Source of the DNA: Lobulomyces angularis
Taxonomy: Eukaryota; Chytridiomycota; Chytridiomycetes; Lobulomycetales; Lobulomycetaceae
Direction: 5' to 3'
Length of the DNA stretch: 12,812 bases
Assembly (NCBI GenBank): GCA_027604685.1
Contig: JADHYX010000525.1
Coordinates: 1-12,812 of the forward strand
The notes under the pieces were generated by a model, which saw only the letters and a list, made by a program, of their open reading frames with translations, searched no databases and had not been told where the DNA came from. The position numbers and the translations under genes are program-made. Shown in pieces: positions 1 to 8,000 of the stretch. Every line of letters begins with the position of its first letter. The first letter of the stretch is position 1.

Positions 1-95
1 TTTCTTTTTTTTTTATTTTCTTATTATTAAAAATTTTTTAAAAATTTTATCATTAATCTTCTTTCTCTCTTTTATTTTTCTGTTAGATTCATTTA

Positions 96-798
96 ATGTC
101 AGGAAGAGGTGGTAAAAAAAAGGTATTAAAGTTTACAAGAGGTGGTGGAAAGAAATTTACTCCCTCCCGAATTTTAAGTGAACAGGATGCCAAAGCAAAG
201 TACAGAGATGACAACCAAATTTCTGACAGTGGCTCCTCAAGTGAAGAAGAATCTTCAAGTGAAGATGAAACTGTTCCAAAAAGTTCTACTAGAAATAATC
301 AGTCACCACTAATTCCACAAGATAATCCAAATAGGCAAACGAAACAAAATTTTAAATCTGTTGATTTGGGTAAAGACTCAAATACCGATATCCAAAATAC
401 TGAAAATAGAGAATTAACGAGAAGAGAAAGGTAATTTTTTTTTCCTTTTTTTTTTCCTTTTTTTTTTTTTATTTTATTTTATTTTTACAAATCACTTTAG
501 AGAGGAGCAAGAAAAAGCAAAAGCAAAAGCAAATTGGTGGAAAGCTCAAGAAGAAGGTAAAACTGAGCAAGCCAGAAACGATATGGTAATAAAAAATAAT
601 TGTATATTTTTATTTTATTTAAAAAAAAATTTTTTTTTTTTTTTTTTGAAATAGGCTAGATTGGCTATCATCAGAAAGCAAAGAGAAGAAGCCGCTAAAA
701 AGAAACAAGAAGAAAAAGACGCTAAGGCTGCTGCTTCTGCTTCAAAAACTGCAAGTTTAGAAGCTAATAAAAGTACATTAAAAAAAAGATTAGGTTAA
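96..798 (+). CDS. PDAP1: 28 kDa heat- and acid-stable phosphoprotein (PDAP1/HASPP28 family), 3 exons
   Basis: Exons 96-430, 501-585 and 655-798 splice (donors GTAATT and GTAATA, acceptors TAG) into 187 aa ending in TAA, close to the 181 aa of human PDAP1. Seen: a Gly/Lys-rich start (MSGRGGKKKVLKFTRGGGKK); an acidic Ser cluster at about residues 43-58 (SGSSSEEESSSEDE) that looks like a casein kinase 2 target; a DNPNR motif matching the family's ENPNR; and the signature C-terminal block at about residues 105-165, with RELTRRER, EEGKTEQARNDM and RLAIIRKQREEAAKKK, predicted charged helix. Only this block is strongly conserved in the family. Known role: a widespread small phosphoprotein, first described as PDGF-associated, without a settled molecular function; an intrinsically disordered, basic/acidic adaptor is the likely form. 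ATG 96 is the first ATG in the window in this frame and gives the expected N terminus. Without splicing the frame stops at 432-434, inside intron 1. Convergent with the WDR53-like gene. Confidence 0.92.
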
Positions 799-962
799 AA
801 AATTTAAAAATTAACCACAAAAAAAAAAAAAATTGTAATAGAATATTCTTTTCTTAATTTTGTTTTATTAAAAGAAACTACTTTTCATTTATTAATTATA
901 AAATTATATACTATTTTTTTTTTTTTTTTTTTTAATATATATTAATCCTTGAAAGCTTTATT
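799..962. other. Convergent 3' intergenic region between PDAP1 and WDR53-like gene
   Basis: This 164-bp stretch separates two facing stop codons. It contains an A13 run near 820, a long T run near 915-933, and TTTATT at 864-869 and 888-893, which read as AATAAA on the minus strand and are suitable polyadenylation signals for the WDR53-like gene. I see no coding potential. The 3' UTRs of the two genes probably overlap or nearly meet here. Confidence 0.6.
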
Positions 963-2314
963 TTAAAAAGTTTTAAATTGGAATGATTCAAAAAAATTTT
1001 CCTTTTTTAAACCACTTACTAGATGGCCACCGTAGAAACAAAGATTTTCTTTACCTTCCAAAATATCAAAACAATTAAATTTTGTGTTTAAAAAAAATTT
1101 TTTCAACAACTTTTCTTTATCTTCAAATGTTTCCCAGATACCAAAATTACCATCAATTGATCCTGTGACTAATAATTGACTGTTTTGTTTTTCAGTTTCC
1201 AAAAATTTTCTAAAAAAAATAATAAAAAAGATTAGGAGATAAAATAATAAAAAAAATTTATACAAGCACGTTATTGCCCAGTTATGCCCAGGAATTTGTT
1301 TGGGGGTACAATCCATTTTAAAAATTTGTTTTTTTAAATTGTTGGTATCAAGATTTGTATTAAATTCAAAATTTTCAGTACATGAATTTTTTTTTTCATG
1401 TAATTTTTTTTTTTTTAAAAAATTTTTATTTTTTTTTAATCTCATCAAATTTATGCATCCATTTCCCAATCCAAGACATAAATTCTTTCCATCTTTAGTA
1501 AATTCCATACAGTTAATAAAAGCTGGATTCAAAAAAGGTTTTCTCGATGGTTCCTCAAATTTTATTAAATCTAAAAAAAAAAAAAAAAATTTATCATTAA
1601 CATTCCTATTTTTGAAAAATTAAAGTAATCTTCATTTAGTTTTATTTTTGTATATACTTAAATCCCAAGAATTTAGGAATCTTAAATTCATGTAATCTTG
1701 TTGATATAAATTAAAATCAAATCCACCTGACCAAGCTTCACCAAATCCACCTGGTCTAAATTTTACCTTAAGTTAAAATTAAATAAAAAAATTCTAAAAT
1801 TAAAAAAAAGCAATAATATAATAATAATAAAAAAAATGTAATACTGTTGAGCAAATATTATCATGATTTTTATACAATTTCAAAAATTTGTTATTCTTTA
1901 AGTCAAACGTGTTAACGTTTCCATCATCGTCACCAGATAAAATCAATTCATCATCCAAATCAAAGCTGTTAATTTCCTCTTCACATTTAAAAAGCAAATG
2001 AATTTTTTTATTTTCTCTCAAATCTAACAAATTCATAGCATCCCCCGAAGAAAATAAAATTTCATTTTCTTTTTTAAACTTTACACAATTTATCTCATTT
2101 TTTTTCGTTGTATTTAGTTCATTAACTAAATTCTTTGTAGCGATATCAAAGAGGTATAAATTGCTTTCTTCTGTTCCAACTAAAATGTTTTTTTTGCTTG
2201 GATTTATTGACAAACTTAAAACTTGACCTAAAAAAAATTTAAAATTTTTTTTTATCAAAAAAAAAAAAAATAACCTTTATTGTTTTTGGGTATCTCATAT
2301 TTTTCTCTTTTCAT
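963..2314 (-). CDS. WDR53: WD40-repeat protein, WDR53 family (probable CUL4-DDB1 substrate receptor), 5 exons
   Basis: Minus-strand exons in order: 2314-2275, 2227-1845, 1766-1658, 1570-1264, 1209-963. All phases agree, giving 361 aa and TAA; human WDR53 is 358 aa. WD40 blades can be followed along the protein: VLSLSINPSKKNILVGTEE (about 16-45), INCVKFKKENEILFSSGD (about 55-85), EEEINSFDLDDELILSGDDD (about 90-120), HDNICSTVKFRPGG (about 134-165), NPAFINCMEFTKDGKNL (about 190-220), GHNWAITCLKF and VTGSIDGNFGIW (about 270-310), plus a degenerate last blade. HDNICS followed by a FRP segment, and EEEIN followed by an SGDDDG turn, match the order and wording of WDR53 rather than generic WD40 proteins. 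LLDLREN is a possible WDxR-like (DCAF) box, so DDB1 docking is an inference. A Lys-rich insertion (about residues 215-265) sits between blades 5 and 6. The start at 2314 was chosen because the first exon supplies MKREKYEIPK and splices in phase into the first blade. Its promoter is shared with the release factor gene. Confidence 0.8.
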
Positions 2315-2359
2315 ATTTTTTTTTTTTTTTACTTAAAAAAAAAAAAAAAAAAAAAATTT
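2315..2359. promoter_or_regulatory. 45-bp divergent (bidirectional) promoter/5' leader region, pure A/T homopolymers
   Basis: Only 45 bp separate the ATG of the WDR53-like gene (minus) from the ATG of the release factor gene (plus). The stretch is a T run, then TACTT, then a run of more than 20 A, then TTT. Both transcripts must start here or inside each other's coding sequence. No TATA-like element other than the homopolymers is visible. dA:dT tracts are known to exclude nucleosomes, so a shared open-chromatin promoter is plausible but inferred. Confidence 0.6.
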
Positions 2360-3969
2360 ATGATTTTAAAAAATTTAATTTCATTAAAAAGTACAACGAG
2401 ATGCATATCAAACATAAAAAAAAAAGAAATTTTATCAAACAAAATTAGTACAAATTTAAACATAATCAATAAAACCACTGACGAGATTGATCATATTTTA
2501 CAACAGATTGATAAAATTAGTAATTTTAAACTACTTCAACTTGAATATAACAATTTAGAAAAACTTTTACAAGTAAGGAAAAAAAATACAATTATTTATA
2601 AAACTGTCGCTTTCTTTTTTTTTTTTTCAAGTCAGAATCAATTTGGGATGATCAAAAATTTGCAATAAAAACTCAAAAAAAGCATTCCGAACTTTCAGCA
2701 AAACTAACAGAATTTGACAGTTTAAAAGAAAAGTTGTTTAATTTAAGAGATTTAGCGGAAATTGGAAGGGAAGCTCAAGATGAAGTAATTATCCAAGAAG
2801 TTGTACCTGAATGTGAAGAGCTGCTGGAAAGTTCTGAAAAATACAAGTTAAAAAATATGATGCGAAGCGAGAATGACAAGAACAGCTGCTTTTTGGAAAT
2901 AAATGCTGGTTCCGGTGGTATGGAGAGCTGTGATTTTGTTTCTATGCTATCAAAGTAACTTCTATTTTAAGTTTTATTTCAAATTAAAAAAAAAAAACAA
3001 AAAAAATTAAGTTTCATTCTATTTATTCACACACTGTTTATTTATTATTTTTTAATTTTTTTTTTTTTTTTTTTTTGTGGATGATAGAATGTACATAAAG
3101 TGGGGAGAAAATTATTCTTCTGATTTAAAAGTAAGTATAGTGGATGAATTAGTAAGTGAAGGTGGATTTAAGCAAATAACCGTTAGATTTCACGGGGAAT
3201 ATGCATTTGGTTGGTTAAAAAATGAAAGTGGTGTACATAGATTAGTTAGGATATCACCATTTGATGATGGTGGTAGAAGACATACATCCTTTTGTTCAGT
3301 AACGGTATTGCCAGAATCACAAGAGGAGGAGTTGTCAAAAACTATGGAAATTCCCTCCAATGATTTAAAAATTGAAACAATGAAAAAAAAAAACCACGTT
3401 ACCGAAAACAATTTAAATTTTTCAATTTCATTTAATTTTATTTAATTTTTTATTAGGGAGCTGGTGGACAACATGTCAATAAAACAGATAGTGCAGTTAG
3501 AATGACACATCTTCCAACTGGGATAACTGTTTTTTCTCAAAATGAAAGATCTCAACATCAAAATAAAGCTGTAGCATTAAAAATTATAAAAGCCAGAATA
3601 TATGATAAAGAGTTAAAAAAAAGAGCCGCTGAAAAAGTTGAAGTGAGATCTGAACTTCCAGGTAAGAAATAAAAAAGGAATTTCACAAACCTTTGCTGTT
3701 TTGTAATATTAAAGACTCTTAACAAATAAAAATATAGATAATTCTTGGGGAAATCAAATAAGAACTTATGTGTTGACACCATATCAATTAGCAAAAGATT
3801 TGAGAACTGGATATGAGAGAAAAGATGTTGACAATATCTTAAATGGTACTTTTTAGTGAAAAAAAAAAAAAAAAAAATATACATATTATAAATTCTTACT
3901 GTTTTTCTTTAAGGTGACATTAATGGATTTTTAGAAGCAAATTTGGTTCATTTTTCAAAAGACGTTTAA
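2360..3969 (+). CDS. mtRF2: Mitochondrial peptide chain release factor 2 (class I, SPF/GGQ), 6 exons
   Basis: Exons 2360-2572, 2632-2954, 3088-3397, 3457-3661, 3738-3845 and 3914-3969 give 404 aa ending in TAA. Residues 1-40 are rich in Lys/Ser/Asn with no acidic residue before about 23, a mitochondrial presequence type; bacterial RF2 is about 365 aa. Then come a helical domain 1 (about 42-170), the landmark [16 protein letters not shown] (RF2 has QAGSGGTEAQDWASML), [24 protein letters not shown], the codon-reading tripeptide Ser-Pro-Phe at 235-237 followed by [10 protein letters not shown], the catalytic GGQ at 285-287 in [24 protein letters not shown], and the terminal [12 protein letters not shown] and KDLRTGYER blocks. 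SPF marks recognition of UAA and UGA (RF1 has PxT and reads UAA/UAG); the GGQ loop triggers hydrolysis of peptidyl-tRNA on the ribosome. Exon 2 joins exon 3 through the TAG at 3085-3087, which restores MLSK-MYIKW. An A11 run near the end of exon 3 lies just before GGQ and makes that linker two residues longer than in E. coli RF2. Confidence 0.93.
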
Positions 3970-4389
3970 AATTTGAAGATTTGATAGAAACAAACTAAAA
4001 TTTCCAAAAGAAAAAAAAAAGAAATAGATGAAAAATTAATAAAAACAAAAAATAAATTTTATACCTAAAATTCAACAAGATTTTTAATTATTTATTTTAA
4101 AATTACTTTATTTATTTATAACTTTTATTTATTTAGATATAAAAAGATGATAAATAAGAAAAAAAATAAACTCTTTTAATTTTTATTTGATAATTATGTT
4201 AAATCTTTTCAGACTTAAAGTATGATCCCTCAATTAGATGAAGAAATTGAAAAAAAGAACTACTAAATAAGCTTGTATGAACCAAAGTATAAAGTGAAAA
4301 TGAATAAAAAAAAATAAAAAAAAAAATAGATTTCTCATATTAAAAAATTTTTTTATTGTATAAAAAAATAATTTTTTTTTCTTCTGAAA
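3970..4389. other. Intergenic region, release factor 3' end to BLOC1S1 start
   Basis: These 420 bp are A/T-rich and without a supported gene. An AATAAA hexamer at 4051-4056 fits as the polyadenylation signal of the release factor gene. A less biased island at about 4196-4290 includes a 14-codon ORF from ATG 4222 (MIPQLDEEIEKKNY, stop 4264-4266), preceded by a pyrimidine-rich TCTTTTCAG that resembles a splice acceptor. It could be a small upstream ORF of BLOC1S1 or chance. In the BLOC1S1 frame a TAA at 4369-4371 closes the region just before its ATG. Confidence 0.45.
4051..4056 (+). terminator. AATAAA polyadenylation hexamer after the release factor gene
   Basis: A perfect AATAAA lies 82 bases after the release factor stop codon and upstream of the next gene. 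In such A-rich DNA the hexamer can arise by chance, so this is a positional assignment only. Confidence 0.4.
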
Positions 4390-4800
4390 ATGAATGATCA
4401 TTGTGGAAGTTTGATCGTAAGTGAATTAAATAAAACGTAATATTCAGAGATAATTAATAAAAAAATTTATTTTTTTTTACCTTATTAATAATATATATTA
4501 AAAAAAACTGTGTTTTTTTTCTAGCACTTCACAAGTATTTTTTAATCAAAAACAGATAAATAAGCAAGCAAATAAATTAATCAAAAATTTAAATCAACAC
4601 AAGGCAAATCAAAAGAGCTGGTTAAATTTAATACACTCATATAATATGGAATTAAAAGTAAATTTTTTTTTTTTTATTTTAGTTTGTTTTGTCAATAAAA
4701 ATTAATGTTTTTTTATTTGTAGGAACTTGGAGATATAAAATCCTTTTCTAATGAAATTTTGTTTCAAGCTAGTGTTGTAATAAATTCTATGGACGATTGA
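4390..4800 (+). CDS. BLOC1S1: Biogenesis of lysosome-related organelles complex 1 subunit 1 (BLOS1/GCN5L1), 3 exons
   Basis: Exons 4390-4436, 4525-4657 and 4723-4800 splice to 85 aa ending in TGA. The product aligns along its length with animal BLOC1S1: LIVSELNKTTSQVFFNQKQI (human ALVDHLNVGVAQAYMNQRKL), then SWLNLIHSYNMELKELGDIK (human QWIGMVENFNQALKEIGDVE), including the invariant Trp (residue 48), the Asn-x-x-Leu-Lys-Glu-(Leu/Ile)-Gly-Asp core and the last amphipathic helix. BLOS1 is a coiled-coil subunit shared by BLOC-1 (endosome to lysosome-related organelles) and BORC (lysosome positioning); in animals the name GCN5L1 reflects a mitochondrial acetylation role. The protein is shorter than human (125 aa): the N-terminal helix starting MLSRLLKEHQ is absent, and a TAA in frame at 4369-4371 with no acceptor afterwards excludes a simple extension. 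Exon 1 must use the GTAATA donor at 4437, not the textbook GTAAGT at 4417, to keep the reading frame and the conserved residues. Confidence 0.85.
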
Positions 4801-5064
4801 AGGAAAAAGTTCTATTTTTTTGTTTTTTCAAATTTGAAGTTTTCTTTTTTTTATTTTTTTTTTATTATTTTGTTTATTACTAATTTTTAACAGTCAATTC
4901 CAACTTATTTTATTTCCAAATTTTAGTTTAAAAAATATAAATATTTGCAATTTTTATAGAGAATAAAAAATAAAAATTTTTTTTCAAAAATTTAGTATGC
5001 AATAATCAAAAAAAAGATAAAATAAAAAAAAAATTAACTTTTAAAAAAAAAACGTTTTCATTTT
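4801..5064. other. Intergenic region, BLOC1S1 3' end to PPR gene start
   Basis: This 264-bp spacer is almost entirely A/T homopolymer. It holds the BLOC1S1 3' UTR, with an AATAAA at 4962-4967, and the promoter/leader of the PPR gene. No ORF or structured RNA is apparent. Confidence 0.5.
4962..4967 (+). terminator. AATAAA polyadenylation hexamer after BLOC1S1
   Basis: A perfect AATAAA sits 162 bases after the BLOC1S1 TGA, about 100 bases before the next ATG. The assignment rests on position; the A-rich background makes chance occurrence possible. Confidence 0.35.
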
Positions 5065-8000
5065 ATGTTAAGAAGTTTATATAGGACAAATAATGGTTTT
5101 TTTTTTTTTTTTATTGGATTTCTTATTTTTTAATTTTTTGCATTTTAGGAATCTCTGTTAACAACAATATTCAATCATTTATTAGAAATTTGAGTAACTC
5201 AACAAAGTCTGTAGAAATATTAGATGAGAATTTAAAGCAACAATTTGTAATTGAAAAAGAGAACAAAAAAAAAAATAATTCAACTAAAAATTTGTCAACG
5301 GAAGTTTGTAAATCTTTGCAAGATGCATCTCTAATGAAATTCGATTCTCAAATCTCATGCAGTGCATTTGGAGCTGTTTTTGATGAAAAAAAAAAAAAAG
5401 TTGAAGAATTAACAACCGAATTTGGGAAATTAGGTCACAGAAAATTTGATAATTTGGCTCATAACAATGAAAAAATGACAAATATGGTGAAAGCAAACAG
5501 GCTGAAGGAGGCTAGTATTTTTTTTATTGAACTGTCGAAGAGAAATATTGATCTGGATGAAAAAGTATTAGAATACTTCTTCAGAACAATTTTGAAAAAC
5601 AGGTCTTTAACAGATTTATATTCATTAGGATTTGTACCGAATGTAAAGATATTTACTTTTTTAATCAAACTGCATTCTCTAGACAAGAGGTATTTATATG
5701 GTGACAAAGGAAGAAAAGCTGAATTTTATTATAAAGAACTTATTGGAACAGGATTAAAACCAAATGTTGAAATTTACTCTCATTTAATTACTGCATTTCA
5801 CTTATTAAAAGATTTTCCAAAAATTAACTACTACCACGATAAAATGGTTAAAGACAATCTAGATCCAGATATTGCGATTTTTGAAGTGATGATTTATCAA
5901 AATAGAGCAAACATAACTGAAGTTGAAAAACTCTTTAAAAAATTAAAAGATTTAAATCTTGAACCAAGTCTAAATATTTACACAAGCTTAATTACAGCAT
6001 ATGGATTGAGGAAAGACCTGAACACTGCTAATTTGTTTTATGAAGAACTAAAAACTAAAAAACAAAAATTTAATTTGCAAAGTGCTGATTACACTAAAAT
6101 CTTTTTGACTTTTTCAAAAGATTTAAAATATTTTGAGCCCATTTTGAAGGACTATGACGAATCTGGTTTAGCACTGGATGAAAATTTAAGAAAATTAATT
6201 TTAAAATCTTTACCAAAAAGTGGAATTGAAGATTGGGAAATTTTAAAAAAAAAATTTTCTAAAGGCATTGGTGATAAACAATATTTTTCTTAAAAGTTTT
6301 TTTTTTTTTTTTTAACTTTTTTGCGTTACCAATTTTTATTTATTCTTTTTAACCTTCAGATCCTCCCATTTCTCTCCACAGTTCAGAAATTTCAGATGAA
6401 AAAAATTTGGATTTAATCCGAGGTATATTTTTAAAACCTACGAAAAATTAAAAAATGTGAATTTATTTTTCTCATTGATTTTGCATATAGTTTTAAAAAA
6501 AAGAAAAGAAAATATTGCCGAGAAATGTGCCACCGTTCGAAATGTAGCTTCCAGTGCTGTTGATACGAAAATTTCGGACGAAAAAAGTTTAATTTCGTCT
6601 TTTATTTTATTTTTTATTGAAACTTTCTTTTTTTTTTTTTGTAGCTAAAGTTGTTTTAAGTCCATCAGTAATCACTGCAAAAAAAAATGTTAGCGGGAAG
6701 ATACAGAGTGCACTTGTTACCTCTTTTCAAAAGTTAATAGCACCTCCAAACCAACTCGATGCTAAAGAACACGAAATTCATTTGCAAGATCTTATTTCAA
6801 GAGGTGAAGTACCAGACCGGTTGACGGTAAAACACCTACTTACTGTTTATCGAAGGCAAAGAAACACAATTAAAATTCAAAATCTTTATGATACATTGAT
6901 CTCCTTAAATCAAAAACCAAATCCTTTTTTTTACCACAGTTTGATGTTTGTCTTTTCCCAATCAAAAAATAGGCAAGATTTGGGAAAAGTCGAGCATTAT
7001 TTTTATGAAATGCTTTCGACTGGTGTAAAACCAAGGCACGTTACTTTCAAAATAATTTCAAATGCATTTCAAAACAAACCCTTAAAACTTTCAGAATTAT
7101 ATACGGAAATTATTCGACAAGATTTACCAAAGGAGGACTACAACAAAATTTTGAATTCCGGCACCTGGAAGTCGAAATACTTTGATTTTGAGGTGTTTTA
7201 TAAAGCATTAACTACAAAAAATAAAAATTTTGTCCCTGACATCGAGACCTATAATATCCTTCTAGATAGATTTTCCAAACAACGCTTGGAAGAAAAGTTT
7301 TTGTTTTACTTTGAAGAATTGTTTGCAAGAGATGACCTAATGCCAAATAAAGATACCCTTTGTCATTTAAAGTGGATGTTTAACAATAATTTAGATAAAT
7401 TTAAATTTTATTTAAGCTACTTTAAAAAATGTGAATTATCAACTCAAGATATCAATTTTGCTTTAGTATATAGCAAAAATGAAATTGATTTGATGGACGC
7501 TATTTACGAAAAGTTTGTTTTAGAATTTAAGTGTTGCACCCCAGATGTGCTAACAATTACCTATCTAATGCGGAGTCATGGTAGATTTGAGTCTAAAGCT
7601 GCCTCGACTTTTTATTATAACGAACTTTTAAGATTTAAAATCAAACCAAACTCCTTTTTTTATCTTACGGTAATGCAAGGATATAATAGTTATACAAAAT
7701 ACAAGAGTCCTACACTAGTTGAGCATTATTTTAATCTAATGATCGCAGATAAAATCAGTCCTACGTAAACAAAAAAAAAAAAAAAATTTATCAATTTCTA
7801 TGTATCATTTTTTTTTTTCTTTAAGAATTAATCACTTTGCGGTATTGTTAAGTGCTTTAAAAAGTGATGATAATAAGGTTTATCATTATTATAAAAAAAT
7901 GCTTGAAGATTACCCTAAGTTGCAGCCAAATAACCATATTTTTCAAATATTGATTGACTCAGCAAAAAAAAACCAAAATAATTTAAAATCAAAATATATC

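Noticed and set aside
1..95. Bacterial-style promoter, Shine-Dalgarno sites, CRISPR, insertion sequences
   Set aside because: The window is eukaryotic (introns, AATAAA signals, gene set); no direct-repeat array, terminal inverted repeats or transposase is present.
432..434. TAA ending a 112-aa PDAP1 reading frame
   Set aside because: It lies two bases into intron 1; the conserved C-terminal half of PDAP1 continues in exons at 501 and 655.
1300..1623. 107-aa plus-strand ORF rich in Phe
   Set aside because: It is antisense to the Lys-rich part of the WDR53 exon; the composition is explained by the A/T runs.
4140..4220. Possible C/D-box snoRNA (GATGATAAA near 4147)
   Set aside because: Box C is imperfect, no CTGA box D is suitably placed, and no terminal stem is seen.
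6457..6648. Small membrane-like ORF with Phe runs
   Set aside because: The hydrophobic ends are T-rich intron translated through; only 6491-6586 is exon, part of the PPR gene linker.
6617..7768. A separate PPR gene starting at ATG 6617
   Set aside because: The ATG sits in a T-rich intron just before a GTAG acceptor, the leader would be poly-Phe, and the exon at 6645 joins in phase to upstream coding exons.
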